Assembly: GCA_910588635.1 (NCBI GenBank)
Contig: CAJUPW010000009.1
Location: 32,196-87,076, forward strand
Direction of reading: 5' to 3'
Source of the DNA: an uncultured Oscillospiraceae bacterium
Lineage (GTDB): Bacteria > Bacillota > Clostridia > Oscillospirales > Oscillospiraceae
DNA length: 54,881 bases
Part shown: positions 32,109 to 40,507 of the stretch, one piece after another
How positions within the stretch are numbered: the stretch's first letter is position 1
Layout of the letters: every line of letters starts with the position of its first letter
Made by a program: the position numbers and the translations under genes
The notes under the pieces: generated by a model
Told to the model about the DNA's origin: nothing
The model's input: the letters and a program-made list of their open reading frames with translations, nothing else
Database searches by the model: none

Positions 32109-34124
32109 ATGGAAGCAATCGACATCGCCCGCCGCATGGCGGAGCTGAATCAGACCGAAGAGGCCTGCCGGGCCTATACCCTGGCCCTTCACAGCGGCTC
32201 TCTCACCCCGGAGGAGGAGATGGAGGGAGCGATTTATATTTTGCAGTCGGGCGGGGACTACAAGGTAGCTTACACCTGCTTCCTCTCCCTTTATAACCGA
32301 GGGCTGTTCCAGGAGGACTGCCTGTCCATTGTGACCGGGGCCTTCTACGGCCCCAACGCCGGCCTGCTCAAAGCCAACTATGAGAGGGCCTGCAAAGCTC
32401 TGAAAAAATATCCCTATCTGTTCCGGAAGGACTTTCCCGCTTTCGAGGACCTGCCTGTCCTATTTTACCCCTTCGACGACGACAGCTATCTCCCCTTCGA
32501 CCCGAAAACGGGCAGCTTCGGGGACTATTGGAAGCCCGGTCATCAGGTCATCAGCCGGAACTTCTTTAAAGACTTGGAAAATCCCATCCTGGCCAAGGAT
32601 GTTTACTCCCAGTATGAGCTGGAATATTTATACGACAATGTGCGCCCCAGCGAGTGGGTGGGGCGGGAAAACCACGTCTACCTGCACTATACCGACTGGG
32701 GGACCTTCTGCGCCCGCCTCCAGTGCCTGGATATCCACAAGCTGCTGGAGGACAAAAAGTTCGTCTTTCTCATCGGGGACGAGATTGCCCAGTACCCCAT
32801 CGACTTCAAGGCCCGCTTCGGCGTGGACTACAGCAAGTTCCCGGTAAAGCCCATCAAAATCCATGAGGTCCAGAAGCTGATCTGGCACACCCAGCTGGCC
32901 AGCCACAACGGCGGCGATTTCTTCAACGAAATTTTCGACAGCCACCCCAACCTGATCTGTAACCCTTCTATTATGATGAAAAATATTGAGCGCGAGATAG
33001 CCGACCTGAAGGAACAACTGGCGCTGGCAGATGGGCACAGAGAGGTGGATACCAGCAGGCTCTCAAGGAATGCAGCAAGGATTATTCGGGAATTGCTTTC
33101 CCTCAAAGACCGAACAGACAAAGACCTTGCTGTTGCTGTATGTATGAATGATGATAGGTACATGCAGGCGGTGGACCCCGCCGCCCGCATCGCCCCCGCC
33201 CTGTTCTTGCAGCCCCACTTCGGCAATATCAGCTACCAATTTGCTGTGGGGCACAAGAAAAGTGTGAAGCTGTATTCAGCGCAATATGAAAAAATCAGAC
33301 AATCTCCCCTGTTTCAGAACTTCAAGTACATTAAAACCTTTACCCCCATGCGCCGAATCACCAACAGTTATGGGGCTGGCGTCAAATTCATGCAGGACCG
33401 GGTGGTGAAATATCAGCAGGGAAAATTGGATGAGTTTGCTACAATAAATGATGCTTTGAGTATCCGCGTGCTCAACCGCAGCTACATGATCGACCCGGAG
33501 GACCGGCTGTATATGGACAGCCGCCTGGTGCGCTTTGAGGACGGCAAGCTGAACCCCAAGGCCACCTTTACCGCCCTGGCGGCCTTTCTGGACCTGCCCT
33601 ACACCGAGAGCATGACCTACTGCTCCCTCTTTGGCGAGCGGGACCCGGAGTCGCTGGAGGGCAACGACCTGGGCTTCTCCCCCGCGGCCATCTACCGCAC
33701 CTACGACGACTACGCCAACGACGACGAGCGGGCCTTTCTGGAGTATTTCATGCGGGACGCCTATGAGACCTACGGCTACGATTTTATGTACTACGACGGC
33801 CGCCCGGTAGACCAGGCCCAGGCCGACCGCTGGATCGAGGGCTTTACCACCATCGAGCACTACATCCGCACGGCCTGGAAGGCGAACGTGCTCTCCCAGG
33901 CCCACATTACCAAGGACGGGGAAGAGGTCACTGAGGAGGAGGCGGAGTGGGCCCGGAACGAGGCCCTGAATCAGGACATGAAGGGCATCAAGGAGAACTG
34001 GCACTCCGTGGCCAAGACGCTGCTGGGCGGGCTGTATTTCGTCAACGCGAACGGCCAGCCGCTGCGCATGATGCCCAAGCTGGAGCTGGACCCGGCGCTG
34101 CTGGAAAAACCCTTATACCGCTGA
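32109..34124 (+). CDS. Sulfotransferase-like protein in the flagellin locus
   Basis: A 671-residue cytoplasmic protein of uncertain family. The N-terminus (about 1-105) is helical and TPR-like. About 255-290 reads WHTQLASHNGGDFFNEIFDS and then HPNLICNP, which resembles the P-loop-like region and the 'DSHPN' helix of bacterial sulfotransferases. About 472-498 (RLVRFEDGKLNPKATFTALA, then AFLDLPY) resembles their later conserved block. The classical 5'-phosphosulfate loop is not canonical. Next to it is an APS-kinase-like gene that could supply PAPS. The gene lies 30 bases after the flagellin terminator and 10 bases before that kinase. It may modify flagellin or its glycan. Two internal stretches (about 32940-33170 and 33240-33460) are visibly AT-richer than the rest. 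Confidence 0.5.
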   Translation: MEAIDIARRMAELNQTEEACRAYTLALHSGSLTPEEEMEGAIYILQSGGDYKVAYTCFLSLYNRGLFQEDCLSIVTGAFYGPNAGLLKANYERACKALKKYPYLFRKDFPAFEDLPVLFYPFDDDSYLPFDPKTGSFGDYWKPGHQVISRNFFKDLENPILAKDVYSQYELEYLYDNVRPSEWVGRENHVYLHYTDWGTFCARLQCLDIHKLLEDKKFVFLIGDEIAQYPIDFKARFGVDYSKFPVKPIKIHEVQKLIWHTQLASHNGGDFFNEIFDSHPNLICNPSIMMKNIEREIADLKEQLALADGHREVDTSRLSRNAARIIRELLSLKDRTDKDLAVAVCMNDDRYMQAVDPAARIAPALFLQPHFGNISYQFAVGHKKSVKLYSAQYEKIRQSPLFQNFKYIKTFTPMRRITNSYGAGVKFMQDRVVKYQQGKLDEFATINDALSIRVLNRSYMIDPEDRLYMDSRLVRFEDGKLNPKATFTALAAFLDLPYTESMTYCSLFGERDPESLEGNDLGFSPAAIYRTYDDYANDDERAFLEYFMRDAYETYGYDFMYYDGRPVDQAQADRWIEGFTTIEHYIRTAWKANVLSQAHITKDGEEVTEEEAEWARNEALNQDMKGIKENWHSVAKTLLGGLYFVNANGQPLRMMPKLELDPALLEKPLYR

Positions 34125-34134
34125 GGAGGGACGT

Positions 34135-35274
34135 ATGGAAAAGGGAACTGTGTATTTTTTCACCGGGCTGTCCGGGGCAGGCAAGACCACCATCGGCGGG
34201 CTGTTCCACCAGCGGCTGAAGGCCACCAAGCCCAACGTGGTCCTGCTGGACGGAGACGATCTGCGGCCTGTTTTCTGCGAGGACACGGGCTACACCCACG
34301 AGGACCGGCTCAAGCGAGCCCGGCGCATATTCCGGGTATGCAAAATGCTCGCCGATCAGGGCATCGACGTGGTGTGCTGCAGCATCGCAATGTACGCCGA
34401 GATTCGCGCCTGGAACCGGGAACACATTGAGCGCTACAAGGAAATTTATATCAAGGTGAGCAAGGAGACCCTCCTGCGCCGCAATCAGAAGGGGCTGTAC
34501 ACCTCCGGCGAGAATGTGGTGGGCGTGGGCCTGCCCTTTGACGAGCCGGAGCATCCCGATCTCGTGGTCCGGAACGACGGCGAGGAGACCCCTCAGGCCA
34601 TTGTGGAGCGCCTGGAGCGGGCGTTATACCCCAATATTGTCCAGAATACGGTGGACAACACCGCCTATTGGGATCAGTACTATAAAAACAAGGTCTGCTC
34701 AAGGGAACCCTCCCCCTTCGCCCAGTATGTGTCCACCCTGGTGGACCCCGGCAGGGAGCTGGTGGAGCTGGGCTGCGGCAACGGCCGGGACGCGGTATTC
34801 TTCGCCGGGGAGGGGCTGCATGTCACCGCTCTGGATATGTCCCAGGAGGCCATCTCAGAACTTCAGGGCCGGAATATCCCCAACACCCGCTTCCTCTGCG
34901 GGGACTTTGTCAACGCGGATGTCCACCAGCCCGGGGCCTACGACTACGCCTACAGCCGCTTTACGCTCCACTCCATCAACGCCAACCAGGAAACGGTGCT
35001 GCTGAAAAATATTTTCCTTGGCCTGCGGCCCGGAGGCAAGCTGTTTATTGAGGTACGGGGAATCCACGACCCCCTCTACGGCCGGGGGAAGCTGGTGGAG
35101 CGCAACGCCTATTTCTACGACAACCACTACCGCCGTTTTCTCGTGCTGGAGGAACTGACCGCCGCTTTGGAGCGGACGGGTTTCCGGGTGGAATACGCCC
35201 GGGAATCTACGGGTTTCGCCCCCTACGGAAACGATGACCCGCCGGTCATCCGGGTGGTAGCCGCGAAACTGTAA
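34135..35274 (+). CDS. APS-kinase-like domain fused to a SAM methyltransferase
   Basis: A 379-residue fusion. Residues 1-165 match CysC: P-loop GLSGAGKT (11-18), the LDGDDLRP motif (38-45) and the RRIFRVCKMLADQGIDVV helix. APS kinase makes PAPS from adenylyl sulfate. The related Campylobacter Cj1415c uses a similar fold to phosphorylate cytidine diphosphoramidate, so sulfate is not certain. Residues 195-379 form a class I methyltransferase with motif I LVELGCGNGRDAVFF (about 209-223), similar to TehB-type enzymes. No ATP sulfurylase gene is in the window. The fusion suggests a two-step group transfer, such as making and capping a modification on flagellin. The GAGGAGGG ribosome site is clear. 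Confidence 0.82.
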   Translation: MEKGTVYFFTGLSGAGKTTIGGLFHQRLKATKPNVVLLDGDDLRPVFCEDTGYTHEDRLKRARRIFRVCKMLADQGIDVVCCSIAMYAEIRAWNREHIERYKEIYIKVSKETLLRRNQKGLYTSGENVVGVGLPFDEPEHPDLVVRNDGEETPQAIVERLERALYPNIVQNTVDNTAYWDQYYKNKVCSREPSPFAQYVSTLVDPGRELVELGCGNGRDAVFFAGEGLHVTALDMSQEAISELQGRNIPNTRFLCGDFVNADVHQPGAYDYAYSRFTLHSINANQETVLLKNIFLGLRPGGKLFIEVRGIHDPLYGRGKLVERNAYFYDNHYRRFLVLEELTAALERTGFRVEYARESTGFAPYGNDDPPVIRVVAAKL

Positions 35275-35287
35275 AGGAGAATCTGCT

Positions 35288-36100
35288 ATGACTGCCGACC
35301 TGCACACTCATTCTACCGCCTCTGACGGGCAGTACACCCCCACGCAGCTGGTCCGGCTGGCAAAGGAGCGGGGCCTGGACGCGCTGGCCCTCACTGACCA
35401 CGACACCGTGGACGGTCTGGAGGAGGCCGTCCTGGCGGGAGAACGGATGGGGATACGGGTCATCCGGGGAATCGAGCTGAGCGCCAGGGAGTACCCCACA
35501 TTCCATATTCTGGGCTATGGCTTTGACCCTGAGTCTCCGGCTCTGTCCGATTTGTGCCGGGAGCTGAAGGAGGGACGGGACCAGCGGGCTCCGCGGATCA
35601 TCGCGTTTCTGGAGGAACAGGGGGTGCGCATCCCCCTGTCTGAGGTAGAGGAGCTGGCGGGCGGCCAGATTATGGGCCGGCCCCACTTCGCCCAGGTGCT
35701 GGTCCGGCACGGCTATGTCTCCAGCAACCGTGAGGCATTCGACCGCTACCTGGACACCAGTGACTTCCACCGCCGGGTGGAGCGGCCCAAGCCGCTCGCG
35801 CAGGTGTGCGTGGAGACCATCCGGGCCGCCGGGGGCAAAGCCTCCCTGGCCCACCCCTATCAGATCGGCGTGGACACCGGAACGCTGGAGGATATCGTCC
35901 GGAATTTAGCCGGCTGCGGCCTGGACGCGATTGAATGCTTCTACCCCAAGCATACTCCGGAGCAGCAGAGCTTTTATCTTCGGCTGGCGGAGAAGTACGG
36001 CCTTCACGCAACCGGCGGCAGTGATTTCCACGGGGAACGGGTCAAGCCGGATGTCCGGCTGGCCGCCTGGGAGCTGGAGACAGACTGGCTGCTGGAATAA
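35288..36100 (+). CDS. PHP-domain phosphoesterase
   Basis: The 270-residue protein has the PHP metal motifs: DLHTHSTASDG (4-14), LTDHDT (37-42), a Glu in RGIELSA, SLAHPYQ and the final GSDFHG. The family includes RNase AM/TrpH, a 5'-3' exonuclease that also cleaves 3',5'-bisphosphonucleotides (pAp). pAp is the by-product of PAPS-dependent sulfotransfer, so a pAp-cleaving role beside an APS-kinase and a sulfotransferase-like gene would make sense. That link is inference. It follows the fusion gene after 13 bases, with AAAGGAG upstream. Confidence 0.88.
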   Translation: MTADLHTHSTASDGQYTPTQLVRLAKERGLDALALTDHDTVDGLEEAVLAGERMGIRVIRGIELSAREYPTFHILGYGFDPESPALSDLCRELKEGRDQRAPRIIAFLEEQGVRIPLSEVEELAGGQIMGRPHFAQVLVRHGYVSSNREAFDRYLDTSDFHRRVERPKPLAQVCVETIRAAGGKASLAHPYQIGVDTGTLEDIVRNLAGCGLDAIECFYPKHTPEQQSFYLRLAEKYGLHATGGSDFHGERVKPDVRLAAWELETDWLLE

Positions 36101-36129
36101 AGCTTTCATCTCAAAAAGGGGACGTTATC

Positions 36130-37347
36130 ATGCCGCAAGAGATTATTCATGTTCGTACCAGGCTGATGCCGCTGTACTGCAAGGACTTTCACTGCATTAT
36201 GGGGGCCTGTCAGTACAACTGCTGCGACGATGGCTGGAAGATTGAATTCAGCAAAAAGGACTATCTGAAGGTCAAACGAGCGACACAGGATACGGAGCTG
36301 GAGGCTGCTGTGACCCAGGGGATGCGCCGCCTTCGGGAGCGGGAGCATGACGGTATGTATGCCGAGTTCTGTGTGACAGACAAGGGCCGCTGTGCCTTTC
36401 ATACAGAGGAAGGTCTGTGTGCCCTACAGCTAAAGTGCGGTGAAGACACTTTGCCTTCTGTGTGCAGGACTTTCCCACGTTTAATCAGGAACACCCTGGC
36501 GGCTCAGGAACACACTCTGTCGCCAGCCTGCGAGGGAGTGCTGGCGCTGTTGTGGGATCTGCCGGAGGGAATTGACTTTGTAGAGGAGCCTTTGGAGAGA
36601 AAAGACTGGATAGATTACGAGCCGAAAACTGCGGTCACGGCCCGATTCGCCGACATCCGTTCCTTCTGCATTGACATCTTGCAGGAGGGGTCTTTGAGGC
36701 TGCCTCAGCGGCTGCTGCTCATGGGCTTTTTGCTTCAGCGGCTTCGGGACGCTGACTGGCAGACGGAGAATACAGTGGACAACTGGTTGGCCCAGGGGGA
36801 ACAGCTGCTTCATAATCCGGCGGTGGCAGCGGAACTGAGCAGGCTGCCAAGAGACCGGCAGCTGTTCATCGCCAATAACTACCAGACCGCGGTTACACTT
36901 TTAGGCGAATCCAAAACCAAAGACCTTATCCGTGAGTTAACTTCCGCTGTGGCGGCGGATCACTCACAGAAAGAAGCTCAAATGTCTTTTAGCGAACTGA
37001 AATATAGAGATTTAGAGGAAAAACTCGAAGAACTGTTAGGGCACTCAGATTATTTTTTTGAAAATCTTATGGTCTCTGTAGCGTTTCAACTGGAATTTCC
37101 CAACCTGATTTCACCGGAAGAGCTTTGGACGGATTATGTAAATATATGTAATATATACAGCTTTTTCCGTTTTACTTCCGTTTGCGGCTGTGACAGGGAA
37201 GTCAGCAAAAAGAGGCTGTTCCACATTTTAGTGGCGGTGAGCCGAGGAATCCTTCACGGCAGGTATACTCAACGCGAATTAAGAGACAAGTTTTTTCAAC
37301 ACGACAGCGCTACCTTGGCCCACATGGCTATCTTGCTGGGTGGCTGA
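36130..37347 (+). CDS. fliB: Flagellin lysine-N-methylase FliB
   Basis: The 405-residue protein matches FliB, which methylates surface Lys residues of flagellin. The N-terminus carries the family's Cys cluster: C17, C22, C27, C31 and C32 in LMPLYCKDFHC and CQYNCCDDGW. A second set lies at about 78-115 (FCVTDKGRC, LCALQLKC, VCRTFPR). In Salmonella FliB these Cys residues bind a [4Fe-4S] cluster used in methyl transfer. The C-terminal part is helical. The gene lies 29 bases after the PHP gene, and the flagellin gene is four genes upstream, so substrate and enzyme are in one region. The gene is less GC-rich than its neighbours. Confidence 0.9.
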   Translation: MPQEIIHVRTRLMPLYCKDFHCIMGACQYNCCDDGWKIEFSKKDYLKVKRATQDTELEAAVTQGMRRLREREHDGMYAEFCVTDKGRCAFHTEEGLCALQLKCGEDTLPSVCRTFPRLIRNTLAAQEHTLSPACEGVLALLWDLPEGIDFVEEPLERKDWIDYEPKTAVTARFADIRSFCIDILQEGSLRLPQRLLLMGFLLQRLRDADWQTENTVDNWLAQGEQLLHNPAVAAELSRLPRDRQLFIANNYQTAVTLLGESKTKDLIRELTSAVAADHSQKEAQMSFSELKYRDLEEKLEELLGHSDYFFENLMVSVAFQLEFPNLISPEELWTDYVNICNIYSFFRFTSVCGCDREVSKKRLFHILVAVSRGILHGRYTQRELRDKFFQHDSATLAHMAILLGG

Positions 37348-37372
37348 AAATGGAGACACTATAACAATAGAC

Positions 37373-37421
37373 AAAAGACAGCGAGGTCAGGCGCCCCACG
37401 GCTCTGACCCCGCTGTCTTTT
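37373..37421. terminator. Bidirectional terminator between fliB and galT
   Basis: AAAAGACAGCG pairs with CGCTGTCTTTT around an inner GGTCAG/CTGACC stem. It serves both convergent genes. Confidence 0.9.
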
Positions 37422-37428
37422 CTTGTCC

Positions 37429-38925
37429 TTACACCCGCTCCAAAAACCGCAGGAAGGCGTTTTTCCCTTCCGGGGTGCGCTTGTAGACTCCGGCGTGTTC
37501 CAGCACCTTGGCGAATACCAGCCCGGTCTCCTTCTGGACGATATCAAGGGCATTGTCCTGGGTAATGGCGTAGTTTTTGGCAAAGCCCTCCGCCCAGTCC
37601 GCGTGTTTGGCGGTCAGCTCTCCGGCCCGGAGATCGGCCCCGGCGGCCAGGGCGTCCGCCACTGCGGCCAGCTCTTCCTTGAGCCGGGCGGGCAGAACGG
37701 CCAGGCCCATCACCTCGATCAGGCCGATATTCTCCTTTTTGATGTGGTGGAGCTCCCCGTGGGGGTGATAGACTCCCAGGGGGTGCTCCTCGGTGGTAAT
37801 GTTGTTGCGCAGCACCAGGTCCAGCTCGTATCTTTTGCCCCGCCGCCGGGCGATGGGGGTGATGGTGTTGTGCGGCTCGCCGCCGGTCTCGGCGAAGATA
37901 AAGGCCTCCTCGTCGGTATAGCCCCGCCATGCGGTGAGGATTTTGTCCGCCAGCTCAATGAGCCGCTCCGGGTTTTCGGAGGATATCCGCACCACTGACA
38001 TGGGCCACTTCACAATGCCGGCCTCCACATCCTCAAAGCCGGGGAAGGCGACCGGGGTCTCCACCGGGGCCTTCTCCATGGCGAAGGTGTAGTGTCCCCC
38101 CTGGAAGTGGTCGTGGGCCAGAATGGACCCCCCCACGATGGGCAGGTCGGCGTTGGAGCCCACGAAGTAGTGGGGGAACTGCCCCACGAAGTCCAGCAGC
38201 TTGGCGAAGCAGGCCCGGTCGATCTTCATGGGCACATGCTCGCTGTTCAGACAGATGCAGTGCTCGTTGTAGTACACGTAGGGAGAGTACTGCAAAAACC
38301 AGGGGGAGCCGTTGATGGTAATGGGGACAATTCGGTGATTCTGCCGGGCCGGGTGATTGACGCGCCCCGCGTAGCCCTCGTTCTCAGCGCACAGCTGGCA
38401 CCGGGGGTAGGCGGAGGCGGGCAGATTTTTGGCGGCGGCGATGGCCTTGGGGTCCTTCTCCGGCTTGGACAGGTTGATGGTGATGTCCAGCTCCCCGTAC
38501 CCGGTGGGGGCTTTCCACTGCATGTCCTTGGCGATCCGGTCCCGGCGGATGTAGTTGGTATCCTGACTGAATTTGTAGTACCAGTCAGTGGCCGCCTCCG
38601 GACTTTGGGTACGGAGCGCCCGGAACTTTTCGATCACCTGGGCGGGCCGGGGCGTGAGCCGACCCATCAGCTCAGTGTCGAACAGGTCCCGGTAGACCAC
38701 GGAATTTTCCGTCAGCACTCCCCGGGCGTGGGCGTCATCCAGGAGCTCCTCCAGAATGGGGGCCAGCTCCAGGGCGGCCGGGTCCCAGTTTCGCCCCGGG
38801 TTTGTATAATTATCAAGTTTTAATACATCCAGTATCGTATTGACGGCCCAGATGTACTCACATTCCTCAATCAGCCCCGTGGCGGCCGCATAGTCCGCCA
38901 GCTTGGCGACAGCTTTATCGATCAT
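37429..38925 (-). CDS. galT: Galactose-1-phosphate uridylyltransferase (class II GalT)
   Basis: The 498-residue protein has the size of the long Firmicute GalT type. It transfers UMP from UDP-glucose to galactose-1-phosphate in the Leloir pathway. Recognisable parts are the N-terminal helical domain (MIDKAVAKLADYAAATGLIE), the binding region VGSNADLPIVGGSILAHDHF with the HDHF active-site motif, and YHPHGELHHIKKENIGLIEV near the C-terminus. The ATG at 38925 follows AAGGAG with 9-base spacing. A frame continues upstream to 39120, but it runs through palindromic intergenic DNA and is not coding. galK precedes it in the same direction; galE is not in the window. Confidence 0.93.
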   Translation of the reverse strand: MIDKAVAKLADYAAATGLIEECEYIWAVNTILDVLKLDNYTNPGRNWDPAALELAPILEELLDDAHARGVLTENSVVYRDLFDTELMGRLTPRPAQVIEKFRALRTQSPEAATDWYYKFSQDTNYIRRDRIAKDMQWKAPTGYGELDITINLSKPEKDPKAIAAAKNLPASAYPRCQLCAENEGYAGRVNHPARQNHRIVPITINGSPWFLQYSPYVYYNEHCICLNSEHVPMKIDRACFAKLLDFVGQFPHYFVGSNADLPIVGGSILAHDHFQGGHYTFAMEKAPVETPVAFPGFEDVEAGIVKWPMSVVRISSENPERLIELADKILTAWRGYTDEEAFIFAETGGEPHNTITPIARRRGKRYELDLVLRNNITTEEHPLGVYHPHGELHHIKKENIGLIEVMGLAVLPARLKEELAAVADALAAGADLRAGELTAKHADWAEGFAKNYAITQDNALDIVQKETGLVFAKVLEHAGVYKRTPEGKNAFLRFLERV

Positions 38926-38953
38926 TGAAAACATCTCCTTGTATACGTCATTG

Positions 38954-39062
38954 AAAGGCCGCCTGCGGCGGCCTTTCCCAACTGCGAGCCCAGCAAGCGG
39001 GTCGCAGTTGGAGCGGCGGAGCAGTGGAATGAGTAAGCTTTCCCGCTTGCGGGGGAAGCTTA
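38954..39062. repeat. Three tandem hairpins between galK and galT
   Basis: Three separate palindromes fill the gap: AAAGGCCGCC/GGCGGCCTTT (38954-38976), CAACTGCGA/TCGCAGTTG with an inner CCC/GGG (about 38980-39010), and GTAAGCTTTCCC/GGGGAAGCTTAC (about 39032-39062). The last touches the galK stop codon. None has a T run. They look like a palindromic repeat cluster or RNA structures controlling galT expression. Confidence 0.7.
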
Positions 39063-40376
39063 CGATATGGAACTTGCGACGACGCACCCGCCCTGGGGCC
39101 GGATGTGCAGAACATGACATTTTCCTTCTCCCAGCAGCTCCTCCATGCCGGATTTAAAAGCGTCCAGCTTCTCATTGGGAACGAAGGCCTGGACGGTGCC
39201 GGCGAAGCCGCCTCCGTGGACCCGGACAGCCCCTGTCCCCTCCAGCAGCTCCCGGCCGATGGCCAGCACCACGGGGATGGCCTGCTGCCTGGGGTCGGAG
39301 ATGGACCAGGTGTTCTGCAGGTGGAGTGCGGAGGATATCCCGGAGTCGTTGACCAGCCCCAGAAAGCGGCCGAAGTCCCCCGCCTTCAGGGCCTGGGCCT
39401 CCTCCACTGCCCGGCGGTCGTCATCGTAGAAGTGGAGGGCACGGAGCACCGCCCGGTCGCCGCACTCCTTCCGTAGGGCGGGAATGGCGGAGCGGAACTC
39501 GGTCTCCGGCACCTCCCGCAGGACGGTCTTGCCGAAGTGGGCGGCCACCCCGCCCATCTCCCGGGTGATGTCGGAGTAGTCCTCCGTCAGATGCTTGGCG
39601 CTGTGGTCGGAGCCGGTATCCACGATGCAAAGAGCGTGTCCGGACCGGGAGAAGTCGTACCCGGCGGGCCGGACCACCGGGTCCTTCGGGTCTCCAAAGT
39701 CGATGGCCACCGCTCCACCTACCGAGGAGCCCATCTGGTCCATCAGGCCGCTGAGCTTTCCGAAGTGGACATTTTCGGCATACTGGCCGATCTTGGCAAT
39801 GGTAATGGGGTCCAGCCTGTCCGAGCAGCAGAAATGGTTGAGAATGTTGGCCACCAGCACCTCATAGGCGGCGGATGAGCTGAGGCCGGAGCCGGACAGC
39901 ACAGTGGAGGTCACGCAGGCGTCGAAGCCGGACAGAGAATAGCCCAGCTCCCTGATCTTGGCGGCCACCCCCCGCACCAGGGCGGCGGAGGTATTGACAT
40001 CCGCGGGTCTGACGGACAGGTCGTCCAGTCTCACCTCCAGAGGGGGGTAGCCCTCCGACTGGATGCGAATGATGTTTTTGCCGTTGGGGGCGGCGCAGGA
40101 GAGCATGTCCATATCCACGCTGCCGCACAGCACATGACCGTGCTGGTGATCGGTGTGATTGCCGCCGATCTCAGTGCGGCCGGGGCCGCTGAACAGGGCG
40201 GCCTCTCCCGCCGGGGCAAAGCGGTCCATCAGGGACTGCACGGTGCGGCCGGCCCGATCTCGGGCGCGGTCCAGGCTGGCCTGGCTGCCATCCAGCGCGT
40301 ACAGGGCGGAAAGAGCTGTATCATGCTCTCCGCCGCGCAGGGACTCTAACAGAGCTTTGCAAGTGCGCACAAGCAT
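39060..40376 (-). CDS. galK: Galactokinase
   Basis: A 438-residue GHMP kinase that phosphorylates galactose with ATP. The galactokinase signature is present (SGPGRTEIGGNHTDHQHGHV), as are the ATP loop TVLSGSGLSSSAAYEVL and the third GHMP motif GAVRVHGGGFAGTVQAFVP. It is somewhat longer than the ~390 residues of typical enzymes, with an N-terminal helical extension. The start is taken at the ATG 40376; a GTG immediately before it is possible. It heads the galK-galT pair. Confidence 0.94.
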   Translation of the reverse strand: MLVRTCKALLESLRGGEHDTALSALYALDGSQASLDRARDRAGRTVQSLMDRFAPAGEAALFSGPGRTEIGGNHTDHQHGHVLCGSVDMDMLSCAAPNGKNIIRIQSEGYPPLEVRLDDLSVRPADVNTSAALVRGVAAKIRELGYSLSGFDACVTSTVLSGSGLSSSAAYEVLVANILNHFCCSDRLDPITIAKIGQYAENVHFGKLSGLMDQMGSSVGGAVAIDFGDPKDPVVRPAGYDFSRSGHALCIVDTGSDHSAKHLTEDYSDITREMGGVAAHFGKTVLREVPETEFRSAIPALRKECGDRAVLRALHFYDDDRRAVEEAQALKAGDFGRFLGLVNDSGISSALHLQNTWSISDPRQQAIPVVLAIGRELLEGTGAVRVHGGGFAGTVQAFVPNEKLDAFKSGMEELLGEGKCHVLHIRPQGGCVVASSIS

Positions 40377-40428
40377 CACTTCTTTCTATAATTTGAGCGG
40401 GCTGCCCGCTTTTAGGGTTTCTGCTTTC

Positions 40429-40457
40429 AGTATAGCACGCCGGTTCCGGGAGAGCAA
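40429..40457 (-). promoter_or_regulatory. Possible promoter of galK
   Basis: TTGCTC and TATACT are 17 bases apart on the minus strand. The -35 is poor. A palindrome AGCGGGC/GCCCGCT (about 40396-40410) lies downstream and may be an operator. Confidence 0.4.
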
Positions 40458-40459
40458 GT

Positions 40460-40495
40460 AAATCCGGAGCGGGACAGGGTTCCCGCTCCGGATTT
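40460..40495. terminator. Terminator of the nan operon
   Basis: AAATCCGGAGCGGGA pairs with TCCCGCTCCGGATTT. It lies right after the nanA stop on the minus strand. The T run is better on the plus strand, so it may act in both directions. Confidence 0.75.
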
Positions 40496-40507
40496 TTCTC
40501 TGTTTGC

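Noticed and set aside
27990..32192. Very long minus-strand frames opposite ptsHI and flagellin (over 640 aa each)
   Set aside because: They mirror the GC-rich third positions of strongly supported genes and are full of His, Gly, Leu and Val runs typical of antisense frames.
38926..39120. N-terminal extension of GalT containing SFPRKRES
   Set aside because: It is translated palindromic intergenic DNA. The proper ribosome site and start lie at 38925. The peptide alone is not proof of a known repeat family.
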